In this document: positions 33,659-42,577 of the stretch, in pieces
Position numbering within the stretch: position 1 is the first letter of the stretch
How the letters are laid out: each line of letters starts with the position of its first letter
Assembly: GCF_031157355.1 (NCBI RefSeq)
Contig: NZ_JAVIFT010000001.1
Span: 1,302,001-1,366,000, forward strand
DNA: 64,000 bases
Source: Hyphomicrobium sp. LHD-15
GTDB taxonomy: Bacteria > Pseudomonadota > Alphaproteobacteria > Rhizobiales > Hyphomicrobiaceae
Reading direction: 5' to 3'
Program-made: the position numbers and the translations under genes
Notes under the pieces: generated by a model
Database searches by the model: none
Told to the model about the DNA's origin: nothing
What the model saw: only the letters and a program-made list of their open reading frames with translations

Positions 33659-34663
33659 CTACGGAGCCGCGGGCTGCCGGCTCAACCAATAACCGGCACC
33701 TACGACGGCCTGATGGGCTGCAAGAGTGGTTGTGATACGTCCGAGCTTTGGATCCTCGCCGCCCCACCACCGGCCGACTTGCCTCAAGAGGTCTCCCGGC
33801 ATATCGAAATTGCGCCACGATCGATCGCCGGTCAACGCTGCGGAGATCCAGGCATAGGTGAACTTGTACTCGAAAAAGTAAGACACATTTCCAGTTCTGA
33901 CTTCCAATCCGGCGAGCACCTGTACGGCAGGCCCGGCATACTGGTATTCGCTGGTGCGCAGCACCTTTGCTTCTCCAGGAAACCACACTTCGACGTGCGG
34001 CAAGGCAAAGCCCGCGCCGAGACCGATATACGGTCGGATACGCGGAGCGATGTTTGCGAGCCGCACGATTGGCGTGAACAAAAGCACGTTGTGCCCGTGA
34101 GTGAATTCGAGGCGCTCGAAGACGTCCGTGAGTTTTACCCGCGCTGGCGCAGGTTCGCCCTTGAGCGTGCCAACCGTGTCCGCATCCTCGATAACCGGGT
34201 TGGCAAGCTTCCGGCCATGGGCGCCTTTGCCGAGACGAGACACCGCCTTGTTGTGCAGAAAATCGACCATGAAGCCGAACGAACCCGAACCCGTGACGGC
34301 GCGCACACCGCCATCGATCGGAAACCGCAGCGCGTCGCCGTCCCACCCGAGCGCCTTGAGCGTCAGGTCGGTATTGTCGCCCCGCCTCAGGTGAACATCG
34401 CTGCGGTTATAAAGTGGCTGTGCCAGATAGCCGGCAACGAGCGTCTCGGTACCGTTTAAGCTGGCATGCGGCTGAGACGACGACGCCTCATTGCCCGCAT
34501 CCGAAGCGTCGCCAGGCGCACTCGTCTGATTGATGCACGCTGAAATCGCCATCACCGACAAAATACCGGCTGCGGCAACCGCGAAAAGCTTGTCGGCCCC
34601 CGCGACCATCAAGGCGCTGCCGGACAAACCGAGAAGGGGTGCTGACCGGAATGTCGAAACCAT
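33659..34663 (-). CDS. Outer membrane beta-barrel protein, possibly lipid A oxidase (LpxQ)-like
   Basis: About 334 aa. The N-terminus has a hydrophobic segment ending in a lipobox-like ISAC followed by a Ser/Asp-rich linker. The C-terminal about 250 residues look like an 8-stranded OmpA/LpxQ-type barrel: GGVRAVTGSGSFGFMVDFLHNKAVSR, LEFTHGHNVLLFTPIVR, RPYIGLGAGFALPHVEVWF and YQYAGPAVQVLAGLEVR. The pair PYIGLGAGFALPHVEV and YAGPAVQ recalls rhizobial LpxQ, which oxidises lipid A glucosamine; the assignment is from memory of the motif. It is convergent with DUF2478 and near the AcpXL cluster, which also concerns lipid A. A longer start at 34699 exists. Confidence 0.6.
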   Translation of the reverse strand: MVSTFRSAPLLGLSGSALMVAGADKLFAVAAAGILSVMAISACINQTSAPGDASDAGNEASSSQPHASLNGTETLVAGYLAQPLYNRSDVHLRRGDNTDLTLKALGWDGDALRFPIDGGVRAVTGSGSFGFMVDFLHNKAVSRLGKGAHGRKLANPVIEDADTVGTLKGEPAPARVKLTDVFERLEFTHGHNVLLFTPIVRLANIAPRIRPYIGLGAGFALPHVEVWFPGEAKVLRTSEYQYAGPAVQVLAGLEVRTGNVSYFFEYKFTYAWISAALTGDRSWRNFDMPGDLLRQVGRWWGGEDPKLGRITTTLAAHQAVVGAGYWLSRQPAAP

Positions 34664-34740
34664 GTGCAGGATGTCCCTTGAACCCACGATAGCGCGCAAC
34701 GCCGTGACGCCGGAGCAGATCCCAACGGGGGCACGCCATG

Positions 34741-35179
34741 ATGATTTAGCAAGCCGTCGCGTGACGGAGCTTGACCACGATCAGCCTTGCCTAGCGGCCG
34801 CGCGTTATGGGCTCACAAAGGCGATCCGAGTGGAGTGTCTGAACGCGCATTGGTTCAGGCGCGTTGCCGGCGCACAGGCGAAATGCACAGCGCGATCGGC
34901 GACAATGGGCCGGTCACGCTTTCGAACGGTCAACGGCTAGAACGAAGAAGCCTCGGCATCTGTCTCCGTCAGCAATGTGACGCTGCGGTCGCGTCGTCTC
35001 GCTCTGTTCCCCAACCGCTTCAAGGAAGAAGCGCCGGAGAAAGAACGGCCAGGAGGATCCGCGAAGGCGACCCACAGCTTCCCTCAACTTTTATCGGGGG
35101 CCTGTAAGATTGCGGTAGCTCGGTGATAGCTAGAGGATTTTGGGGGGGATGGCGGACTAAAGCTAAGTCCTTGAAAGAT
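34741..35179. other. Intergenic stretch without a supported gene
   Basis: About 440 bases between the beta-barrel gene and tRNA-Pro. Short open frames (for example part of 34530-34940 and 34787-35107) have no recognisable domain and unlikely composition. No strong palindrome or terminator was seen. It may hold the promoter of the barrel gene at its left end. Confidence 0.5.
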
Positions 35180-35257
35180 TGGTCGGAGCGAGAGGATTTG
35201 AACCTCCGACCCCCAGTCCCCCAGACTGGTGCGCTAACCAGGCTGCGCTACGCTCCG
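35180..35257 (-). tRNA. tRNA-Pro (anticodon GGG)
   Basis: 78-nt cloverleaf read on the minus strand, including an encoded CCA end at 35180-35182. The acceptor stem CGGAGCG pairs with CGCTCCG. The D arm is GCGCAGCCTGGTTAGCGC. The anticodon stem CCAGT/ACTGG encloses loop CTGGGGG with anticodon GGG. The T arm has GGAGG-TTCAAAT-CCTCT. Confidence 0.97.
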
Positions 35258-35318
35258 ACTTCGGCCCCCCTTATGTCTGGCAATGAGGCCAAGGTCAACG
35301 CCTCGTTCGGTTTCTTCC

Positions 35319-36059
35319 TTACAACAGAGCCTCGATCGCGGCCGCGGTCTCGGGGAGCATCCTCAGCGATGGCGGCAGGGCCCCAGTTGGCAGCGCAATG
35401 GCGGCGAAAATTCCGTCGCCGGCCGGGACGTCGTGAGCAACCACGGACGGAAGTTCAGCGGGCGCACCCTCTCCTCGGTCTGCAACCCCTCCGTCGACAG
35501 CACTCCGCCCCTCCTTACCCGGGCGCAATCGCTCGAGCATAGGGCCGACGCCGGTGCCGTGTGCTTTCGCCACCGCTTCGATACGCACCCAGGCGCGCAG
35601 GAACCGCTCGTCGGCGTCGGCGCCCTGCAAGGGTGCGCCGGCTGCCAACGCAACAGCTTCGGCTTCAATCGGGGCCCGGCGCGCATCCGGCATCCAAACC
35701 GACCGCGTCCGTTCGATATCGACCCCGAGCGGACCGCCAGCCGTGATGCCGATCAACGCCAGATGCTTGGTGTGGGCGAGGCTAAAGCTCGTATCGGCGC
35801 CGGCCAGCGACGGCTTTCCCGTGGCGCTCAAGACAAACGGGGCGTTGCGCATTCCGGTGCCCAGCTTCCGCTCAAGCAGAATGCGAAGCGCGATGTGCGC
35901 GAGGCGGCGCTCGCGGCGTACTCCGTCGTTGCGGACGGCTGCGAGGCGCGTACGCACATCGTCCGACAGCCGAGGTGTCGCCGCTTCAAGCCCTTCGAGG
36001 GCCGCCTCCGATCGATCGAGATTTACGAGCCAAAGCTCCGGCTCCAAGCCTGCGGTCAT
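35319..36059 (-). CDS. 4'-phosphopantetheinyl transferase (Sfp/HetI type)
   Basis: About 246 aa enzyme that transfers phosphopantetheine from CoA to the Ser of carrier proteins. Sfp-type motifs are visible: RRLAHIALRILLERKLG near the N-terminus, TGKPSLAGADTSFSLAHTKHLALIGI, PLGVDIERTR (magnesium-binding GVDIE) and FLRAWVRIEAVAKAHGTG, corresponding to the WxxKEAxxK motif, with Ile-Glu for Lys-Glu. The ATG at 36059 (MTAGLEPELWLVNLDRSE) is chosen; the longer frame adds an unrelated tail. It may activate the carrier proteins at 20632 and 24541. Confidence 0.86.
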   Translation of the reverse strand: MTAGLEPELWLVNLDRSEAALEGLEAATPRLSDDVRTRLAAVRNDGVRRERRLAHIALRILLERKLGTGMRNAPFVLSATGKPSLAGADTSFSLAHTKHLALIGITAGGPLGVDIERTRSVWMPDARRAPIEAEAVALAAGAPLQGADADERFLRAWVRIEAVAKAHGTGVGPMLERLRPGKEGRSAVDGGVADRGEGAPAELPSVVAHDVPAGDGIFAAIALPTGALPPSLRMLPETAAAIEALL

Positions 36060-36244
36060 GCTTAATCCCCGCTCGCGCCGGTCAAGGCAAACGCGATGCG
36101 CTCTCACTATACAAGAGGTTCCAAGCGTGGAGGGGGAAACGGAGGCTCGACAGAGCAGCTCGGTAAACAAACCAAGCAGAGGCGATCTCCGGCCGGCTCG
36201 ATGACACCATCAAACCGGCCGGCACGTTTATGCGTGCGCGAGCC

Positions 36245-36811
36245 TCAGGCGCCGACGGCGCGCGCCCGGCGGGGCGCGCGAATCGGCTCGTTCTTGGCGA
36301 TCGTGTCCTTGCCAAGCGACTCGAGCAGAATGGACCGGCACTGTTCGAGCTCCTTGATAGCCGCCTCGATCGCGGCCAGTTGCTCGAGAGCGTTGCCCTT
36401 GTTGCGCGCATTGCCGCGCCGCGCCGCAACCGACACCGGCGTACGCGCTCCAGACGTAGACGGAACGTTGGCCGGGAGCGCCCGTGCATCCGGCTGAATG
36501 CCGCGGGTCGCAACGGGTGCGCTACGAGCGGCTTCGCCCGGCACCTTGCCGTGGTGCTTGACGTGATCGATGCCCTGCTCGCGGAGGATCTTCTGCACAC
36601 CCTTGATGGTGTAGCCCTCGGCGTGCAGGAGATGGCGGATACCGCGCAACAGCTCCATATCTTCCGGGCGATAGTAACGGCGCCCGCCGCCCCGCTTCAT
36701 TGGGCGAACTTGCGGGAAGCGTGCTTCCCAGAACCTCAACACATGCTTCTGGACATCGAGCTCATCAGCTACCTCGCTGATGGTTCGAAAAGCCTCTGCT
36801 GCCTTGCTCAT
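36245..36811 (-). CDS. MerR family transcriptional regulator
   Basis: 188 aa. MerR-type winged helix at residues 8-78: [50 protein letters not shown], then [21 protein letters not shown] low-complexity middle and a C-terminal helix follow ([27 protein letters not shown]), likely for dimerisation. In Rhizobiales this MerR gene is regularly found beside ihfA, fabH and plsX, as here. No metal-binding cysteines of classical MerR metal sensors are seen. Confidence 0.93.
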   Translation of the reverse strand: MSKAAEAFRTISEVADELDVQKHVLRFWEARFPQVRPMKRGGGRRYYRPEDMELLRGIRHLLHAEGYTIKGVQKILREQGIDHVKHHGKVPGEAARSAPVATRGIQPDARALPANVPSTSGARTPVSVAARRGNARNKGNALEQLAAIEAAIKELEQCRSILLESLGKDTIAKNEPIRAPRRARAVGA

Positions 36812-37504
36812 CGTTACCCCTCGATGCCTTGGCTCAATCGCGCACCAAACCGACTCTCGCCGGTCTCCTTGCCGACGCGCCCGAACACCTCTCGCGCGTC
36901 ACTCGCTATCAGAATCGAGCCCTCTGAGCGCGTCCCTCGTTCGAATCAAAAGACGTACATCCACTCGATACATCTGCTTGCTTGCTGCGATGATATCGCC
37001 AACAGCGCGCTGCGTCTCGATCAATCAGATCGAATGATCACAGGTTTTTTTTCAGCAGACGGCGCAAGTGCTCCACATGCTTTCGTCGCCGATACGCTGG
37101 AGCGCGTTTGCTCTTCTTCGAATCGCAATCCCGCTCCAGGTTCTTGATGAGACCGATGATTCACGCGTCAGGCTGAATAAGGTCCGAAGCGATCATGGTC
37201 TAGGCGTTTTGCTGCTCGCGCGGCGAGAAGCGCAACGGATTTAAAGGCATTCTCTTGCGCAGCGCGGGCACTTGCAGGCTCGTTCGCGTTTTATAACGCG
37301 CGTGCAGCGAACAGCAGACGCGGTGCTCGGCGCAACAGACGGTTCGGCAAGCGCGCGTGAGCATAAGCATGCCCACGGAGCAGAGGGACGTGTTGGGATG
37401 CTTCGGGCGAGACGTGCGCGCAAAACCGGGCGCGCACCGATTCTCCCAGACTTGCACGGGGGCAAAGGGAGCGACGCGACGTTACGACGTTGCTAATTGG
37501 GAAT
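36812..37504. other. Intergenic stretch between the MerR gene and ihfA
   Basis: About 690 bases upstream of the merR-like gene and downstream of ihfA. A run of eight T at 37045-37052 has no clear stem before it. Short frames (37200-37457 and others) show no domain. The stretch near 37285-37480 is rich in short inverted repeats such as GCGTTTTATAACGC, but no known RNA could be assigned. Confidence 0.45.
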
Positions 37505-37825
37505 CTATTCGGCGGCCTTGACCCGGCGCGAGCGACCGGAGTTGATCCGATCCTTCATAATGTTGCTCGGGCGGAAGACCAGGACACGGCGCGGCGTGAT
37601 CGGCACTTCTTTGCCGGTCTTCGGATTGCGGCCAATGCGCTCGCCCTTCTGACGAATTCCGAACGAGCCGAACGATGACAACTTCACCTGCTCTCCGCGC
37701 GCCAAACTATCCGAGATCTCGTTCAAGACGAGCTCGACCAGCTCCTGCGATTCATTGCGAGGCAAGCCGACCTTACGGACCACTGCTTCAGCCAGATCGG
37801 CACGTGTGAGTGTCTTACCGCTCAT
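37505..37825 (-). CDS. ihfA: Integration host factor subunit alpha
   Basis: 106 aa HU/IHF-fold DNA-bending protein. [23 protein letters not shown] at the N-terminus, [41 protein letters not shown] holds the DNA-binding beta arm with the tip RNPKTG. The basic C-terminal tail [11 protein letters not shown] is typical of alphaproteobacterial IhfA. It follows fabH and plsX in the same direction. IHF often assists FNR-type promoters of nar genes, though no direct link is seen here. Confidence 0.95.
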   Translation of the reverse strand: MSGKTLTRADLAEAVVRKVGLPRNESQELVELVLNEISDSLARGEQVKLSSFGSFGIRQKGERIGRNPKTGKEVPITPRRVLVFRPSNIMKDRINSGRSRRVKAAE

Positions 37826-38014
37826 GCGCCTAAACCTCCCCGTCGATAGGTATTTTTCCTTATGCTACCGACGTGAGCGCGCGCGGTCAATCACAGATGT
37901 CAATCAAGCAACTGAAATCGCAGGTAGAATTAGATAACGCTGAACGAACCGTGTTTAGGACCGTCCGCCAACGGAGTTGTGCACCGCAGCGTGTCTCTTT
38001 TCGCTTTTGCGAGA

Positions 38015-38992
38015 TCACCAGCGGGCGAGCACCGCACCCCAAGTAAATCCGCCGCCCATGGCCTCCATGAGCACCAGATTTCCTTCACGGAGACGGTGTT
38101 CTTCAAAAGCCAGGTTCAGAGCCAGCGGGATCGAAGCGGCCGACGTGTTGCCGTGCCTATCGATGGACATCACGATCTTTTTGGGGTCGACCCCCAGCTT
38201 TTTGGCAATCCCTTCCAGGATGCGAATGTTGGCCTGGTGGGGGACGAAGAGATCGATTTCGTCCGCCGCGAAGCCGGTTGCGACCAGCGTTTCCTCGATC
38301 ACGCCCGAGATTTTCTGCACGGCGTGGCGGAACACCTCGCGGCCGTTCATGCGCAAATGTCCGACGGTTTTCGTCGAACCCGGACCGCCATCGACATAGA
38401 GCAAATCCTCGAAGCGGCCGTCCGATCGGATCAGCGTCGAGAGGATACCGCGATCTTCGCGCGTGCCGTGCTGGGGCTGAGCTTCGAGCACCACAGCGCC
38501 CGCCCCGTCGCCAAACAACACGCAGGTCGAGCGATCGGTCCAATCGAGGATGCGGGAGAACGTTTCGGCGCCGATGACGAGCGCGCGGACGGACTGCCCG
38601 GTCTTGATGAAGTTGTCGGCGATGGACATCGCGTAGACGAAGCCCGAGCACACGGCCTGGACGTCGAACGCGGCGCCTTTGGTCACGCCGAGGCCCGATT
38701 GAATGCGCGTAGCCGTCGACGGAAAGGTTCGATCCGGCGTCGCGGTCGCGCAGATCACCAAGTCGATGTCGACCGGATCGATGCCGGCCCGAACCAGGGC
38801 TTGGCGCGCAGCCGCGATCCCGAGGGTCGAGGTCAGCTCGTCTTCGGCGGCGATGTGGCGCTGGCGGATGCCGCTTCTCTCGACAATCCAATCGTCGGTG
38901 GTGTCGACGACCTTTTCCAGATCCGCATTGGTCATGACGCGCTTGGGAAGATGTGCGCCGACACCGCGAATGACCGATCGAATGATTGCCAA
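38015..38992 (-). CDS. fabH: 3-oxoacyl-ACP synthase III FabH
   Basis: 325 aa initiating ketosynthase condensing acetyl-CoA with malonyl-ACP. Catalytic Cys in [20 protein letters not shown], His in [18 protein letters not shown], and Asn in [12 protein letters not shown] give the Cys-His-Asn triad. N-terminal [23 protein letters not shown] fits the family. It lies 46 bases downstream of plsX, a common pairing that links phospholipid and fatty acid synthesis. Confidence 0.96.
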   Translation of the reverse strand: MAIIRSVIRGVGAHLPKRVMTNADLEKVVDTTDDWIVERSGIRQRHIAAEDELTSTLGIAAARQALVRAGIDPVDIDLVICATATPDRTFPSTATRIQSGLGVTKGAAFDVQAVCSGFVYAMSIADNFIKTGQSVRALVIGAETFSRILDWTDRSTCVLFGDGAGAVVLEAQPQHGTREDRGILSTLIRSDGRFEDLLYVDGGPGSTKTVGHLRMNGREVFRHAVQKISGVIEETLVATGFAADEIDLFVPHQANIRILEGIAKKLGVDPKKIVMSIDRHGNTSAASIPLALNLAFEEHRLREGNLVLMEAMGGGFTWGAVLARW

Positions 38993-39038
38993 GGTGTCCT
39001 CTTATTCTGCGTTCTTGGGGCTGGACGGCCCTTTCGGT

Positions 39039-40082
39039 CTAGGGAGCCGGCGATACGGCGCCGAGCCGATGATGGAAGGTCTCGAGATCCGCTGCCAAGC
39101 GCTCCAGAAGCCCGCTCTCAGACATCTCGTAGCCGAGATCGACGGCACTCGCAAAGCCCAGCGCATCGGTGCCGCCGTGGCTCTTGACCGCGATGCCGTT
39201 AAGACCGAGGAACGTACCGCCGTTAACCCGTCTCGGGTCCATTTTTTCCTTGAGAACGCGGAAGCCGCCGCGGGCCAGCAAAGCGCCCAACCGCGACAGC
39301 CAGGTGCGCATCATCGCATCCTTCAAGTACTGTCCGATCTGCCTCGCGGTGCCCTCGGCGGTTTTGAGCGCGATATTGCCCGCGAAGCCCTCGACCACCA
39401 CGACATCGACCTTGCCGTGGCCGATCTCGTCGCCCTCGATGAAACCACGATAATCAAGCGGCAGCTCGACGGCCTTCAGGAGCGCGTGCGCTTCCTTGAC
39501 CTCCTCGGCGCCCTTGATGTCCTCGACGCCGACGTTCAGAAGGCCCGCCGTCGGCCGCTCGACATGGAACAGCGCGCGGGCCATGGCCGCGCCCATCAGG
39601 GTAAAATCCGTCAACTGGCGGGCCGTCGCGCCGATGTTGGCGCCGACGTCCAGCACGATGCACTCGGCGGTGATGGTCGGCCACAGGGCGGCGATAGCAG
39701 GACGCTCGATCCCTTTCATCGGACGCAGGATCAGCTTCGCCATGGCCATCAGCGCGCCGGTGTTGCCGGCCGAGACGGCGGCGTGGGCTTCGCCCTTCTG
39801 CACCGCATCGAGGGCCATCCACATGCTGGACCCCTTGCCGCGGCGCAGAGCCTGGCTCGGTTTCTCGTTCATCGCGACGACGTGGGTCGTGTGAACAACG
39901 CGGGCCTTGGCGGCAAGCGCGGGATGCGCGGCCAGCACGGGCGCAATCCGCGCTTCGTCGCCGAAAAGAATGAAGCTCAACGCGGGATGGCGCTCGAGCG
40001 AGATCGCGGCGCCCGGGATCACGACCTCAGGTCCATGATCGCCCCCCATCGCGTCGAGCGCTATTGTCCGCGGCTGAGCCAT
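39039..40082 (-). CDS. plsX: Phosphate acyltransferase PlsX
   Basis: 347 aa enzyme converting acyl-ACP to acyl-phosphate for phosphatidic acid synthesis. The start [20 protein letters not shown] at 40082 is characteristic, as are [33 protein letters not shown] and [20 protein letters not shown], and the end GINGLV-type [18 protein letters not shown]. The frame is open to 40334, but upstream codons lack conservation features. Confidence 0.96.
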   Translation of the reverse strand: MAQPRTIALDAMGGDHGPEVVIPGAAISLERHPALSFILFGDEARIAPVLAAHPALAAKARVVHTTHVVAMNEKPSQALRRGKGSSMWMALDAVQKGEAHAAVSAGNTGALMAMAKLILRPMKGIERPAIAALWPTITAECIVLDVGANIGATARQLTDFTLMGAAMARALFHVERPTAGLLNVGVEDIKGAEEVKEAHALLKAVELPLDYRGFIEGDEIGHGKVDVVVVEGFAGNIALKTAEGTARQIGQYLKDAMMRTWLSRLGALLARGGFRVLKEKMDPRRVNGGTFLGLNGIAVKSHGGTDALGFASAVDLGYEMSESGLLERLAADLETFHHRLGAVSPAP

Positions 40083-40358
40083 TTGGCGAATCTTGAACCT
40101 GTCGAACGAGCCCGGTGCATGTTCCTTTGAGCTTGCTTCACATGCCCCCGGAAGCAAGCCGACGGGAAAATACCTGTTTGCATCTGCGAAACAACCAATT
40201 TCCGCCAGCTGACAGGGGACAAAGCGCGCCACCCTGAAAATCAGTGGTTGCCGACCGGCTTGCCGACCCTTGTCTAGGCCGCTGTTTTCTCGTGCTTCTT
40301 GTCGGAAAGCCGTTTCGCAATTTTCCGGAAGCACTTAACGCCGCAGGAGGGCTGCAGC

Positions 40359-40889
40359 TTAAGGTTTCGGTTTGAGCTTGGCCAATGCGGCAAACGGACT
40401 GGCCCCATCGGGATCAGCTGCCAGCTTCGGATCAACCCATTCGAATTCGGCACCGGGCTTACGCGGATAGGGGTCGAGCCCTGCCGACAGCACGCCGAAA
40501 ATCATGCTTCCGACTTCAATGCGACCATCCTCGATCGGCTCGACATCAGGGACGCTCGACACCACTCGGTCTCCGTCCACGGGCGTTTCATCCTGCAACG
40601 CCTCGATCGGACCAAGCTCGATCGAATAGCTTTCCGAAAGCCGCCCCGGAACAGGCTCCAGACTCACGACACAGGCTTGCGTGACTTCGGCTTCGAGCGT
40701 GCCTGAGAAGTTGTAGCGCCCCGAGCCAAGCGCCTTGATCACGTAAGTCGCCTTGAGAGCCTCGCAGGAGAGAATATCCAGCTCCCGCGCCAATTCGATA
40801 CGCTCTTCCTCTGTCGCTTCCCGCGTTTCGGAAAGCGGGCGCTCACCGATGTCGGTCACGAGTTTGAACCAGTCGCGCAGTGCCGTCAT
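40359..40889 (-). CDS. DUF177 (YceD) domain protein
   Basis: 176 aa YceD-family protein, usually encoded before rpmF and plsX and thought to influence ribosomal RNA or fatty acid gene expression. Family features: ACVVSLEPVPGRLSESYSIE (in many relatives a CxxC pair appears there) and a short acidic C-terminus with SPFAALAKLKPKP. Start ATG at 40889. The gene lies upstream of plsX with a 276-base gap, and downstream of the bc1 chaperone gene by 10 bases. rpmF is not found in the gap. Confidence 0.85.
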   Translation of the reverse strand: MTALRDWFKLVTDIGERPLSETREATEEERIELARELDILSCEALKATYVIKALGSGRYNFSGTLEAEVTQACVVSLEPVPGRLSESYSIELGPIEALQDETPVDGDRVVSSVPDVEPIEDGRIEVGSMIFGVLSAGLDPYPRKPGAEFEWVDPKLAADPDGASPFAALAKLKPKP

Positions 40890-40899
40890 TGCTGTGTCT

Positions 40900-41457
40900 C
40901 TACTCTTGTGCGGCCAAAACGAGCCCGGCCGCGGGATCCGGCAAAACGATGCGTCCCGCGAGCAGGCTCTCGGCCGGTGCCGTGAGAATGCCGGTGCGCG
41001 TTTCCAACGTATAGCGGGCGAGCGCGCGTGCGGCTTGCGGGTTTTCCGCGAGGCCTGGGACGGTCTCAGCAAGCTCGGCTGCCAAAGCCGCCACGGGCTC
41101 CGGCGCGTTCGCTGCGCTGCGGTAGCCCCCACAGCGCTCTCCCAGTGCTTGGGCCGCTCTCTTTACCTTTTTCGGGACCGACATGTCACCCACGCCCATC
41201 TCGCGTAGGCAATCGTCGATGTCAGTTACAAAAATTTCGCTCAGAAGGCGCGCGATCCGACGCCCGCGACGCTCCGACGGAAGGCGCTCCAACACCGGAA
41301 ACATCAGCAGAATAATCATCGCGGTGCGACCTTCTGGCGTATCCAGGACACCATCGCGATCGAAAAATTCCGGCCGGCGGGCCTGGGTCACGATCGCGCC
41401 ATAAAGGTCGACTGCTGTGCGGCGATCTTGAGCCCTGCTTCTAAACCAGGAGAGCAC
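40900..41457 (-). CDS. Ubiquinol-cytochrome c chaperone family protein
   Basis: 185 aa helical protein of the CBP3/UQCC1 family, assembly factors of the cytochrome bc1 complex. N-terminal LYGAIVTQARRPEFFDRDGVLDTPEGR and the ERLPSERRGRRIARLLSEIFVTDIDDCLREMGVGDMSVPKKVKRAA block are highly typical of alphaproteobacterial members. It probably shares a transcript with the yceD-like gene behind it. Confidence 0.9.
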   Translation of the reverse strand: MLSWFRSRAQDRRTAVDLYGAIVTQARRPEFFDRDGVLDTPEGRTAMIILLMFPVLERLPSERRGRRIARLLSEIFVTDIDDCLREMGVGDMSVPKKVKRAAQALGERCGGYRSAANAPEPVAALAAELAETVPGLAENPQAARALARYTLETRTGILTAPAESLLAGRIVLPDPAAGLVLAAQE

Positions 41458-41583
41458 GCAGGTTTTCCAATCTCTTGTGTAAGGGGATTGAGAGGATCAT
41501 GCCGTTGCTTCGAAGCCTCGTTTTAGCTAAGGCCGGAGCTGCAGCACAGGGGTTTCATGAGTCTTCCAGGGGGTCTATCGAAT

Positions 41584-42096
41584 ATGCGCCGTCGGGACGC
41601 GTCCTACCAGAGCTTGGAACGCCGGACCTTAAATCCCTCGGGGGGCTTGCGCCTTGCGGGCCGCGTGCTCGTACCCGTCGCATTGCTGATGACCGTTTCC
41701 TTGGCGGCGTGCAGCGAACAGATCACCAAGCACGGACACCTGTTCCGCGAGTCCGATATTGCGCAGGTGCAGCCGGGCATGGGGCAGGAGCAGGTGCGCC
41801 TCGTTCTCGGCACGCCCACCACCACCTCCACAGCCGGTAACGGCTCGGTCTATTACTACATCTCGAGCACCGAGAAGAAGACGGCGTTCCTAAAAGGTAA
41901 CGAGGTCGACCGGCAGGTGCTGGCCGTCTATTTCACGCCGACCGCAACCGTCGATCGTGTCGCCAACTACGGGCTCAAGGACGGCAAGGTGTTCGATTTC
42001 GTTTCGAAGACCACACCGGCGCCCGGCGGCAAGGAAGACGGAATCCTGAAGCAGCTGTTCCGCAACCTCGGCACCAAGCAGATCTTCGGCGAATAA
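41584..42096 (+). CDS. bamE: Outer membrane assembly lipoprotein BamE
   Basis: 170 aa small lipoprotein of the BAM complex that inserts beta-barrel proteins. Signal sequence with lipobox SLAAC (LLMTVSLAACSEQ), then the SmpA/OmlA domain: ESDIAQVQPGMGQEQVRLVLGTPTTTST and YYISSTEKKTAFLKGNEVDRQVLAVYF. The ATG at 41584 gives a compact signal; the longer start at 41557 is possible. It diverges from the bc1 chaperone gene. Confidence 0.92.
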   Translation: MRRRDASYQSLERRTLNPSGGLRLAGRVLVPVALLMTVSLAACSEQITKHGHLFRESDIAQVQPGMGQEQVRLVLGTPTTTSTAGNGSVYYYISSTEKKTAFLKGNEVDRQVLAVYFTPTATVDRVANYGLKDGKVFDFVSKTTPAPGGKEDGILKQLFRNLGTKQIFGE

Positions 42097-42100
42097 CACG

Positions 42101-42469
42101 ATGGCAGTCGTGGACCCGGCCATTACGATCCCGGTACTCGCGTCCCTCAATCTCGAGGAGACTGAGCGGTTCTATCGTGATGCGCTTGGATTTTCCGTAG
42201 AGAGGATCGGCGACTACGCGATCGCGAAGCGCGACCGGATGGAGATCCATTTCTGGCTCGCAGCCGACCGCATCCATCCCGAGCACACGTCCTGCTACAT
42301 CCGTGGCGGACAGATCGCCGACCTCTACGACGAGTATCGCGAAAGAGGCATCGAGACGCTTTCGGACTTCAAGGTGCGCCCGTGGAACATGAAAGAGTTC
42401 TATATCCATGATCCGCACGGCAATCTTTTGCGCTTCGGCGGCGCGCCCGAAGAACTCGACGCACATTGA
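42101..42469 (+). CDS. VOC family (glyoxalase/bleomycin-resistance-like) protein
   Basis: 122 aa with one vicinal-oxygen-chelate fold: IPVLASLNLEETERFYRDALGFSVERIGDYAIAKRDRMEIHFW and EFYIHDPHGNLLRFG, typical of the bleomycin-resistance-like subgroup. Active as a dimer. No antibiotic role can be concluded. It starts 4 bases after the bamE stop and is followed by a strong terminator. Confidence 0.85.
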   Translation: MAVVDPAITIPVLASLNLEETERFYRDALGFSVERIGDYAIAKRDRMEIHFWLAADRIHPEHTSCYIRGGQIADLYDEYRERGIETLSDFKVRPWNMKEFYIHDPHGNLLRFGGAPEELDAH

Positions 42470-42517
42470 TCCCGCTGTTCTCGCCGAAAACCACTTTCGA
42501 TGATGGACGACGAATAA

Positions 42518-42543
42518 AAAGGCCCCGCTCGCGCGGGGCCTTT
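42518..42543. terminator. Rho-independent terminator
   Basis: AAAGGCCCCGC-TCGC-GCGGGGCCTTT, an 11-bp GC-rich stem with flanking A and T runs, between the convergent VOC gene and hppA. It can work in both directions. Confidence 0.92.
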
Positions 42544-42577
42544 CCGTTTCGTCTCTTCTGTCTGGCGAAGTAGGCTC

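Noticed and set aside
35123-35542. A 139-codon frame running over tRNA-Pro and the 3' end of the phosphopantetheinyl transferase gene
   Set aside because: It reads through a clear tRNA and a convincing antisense gene.
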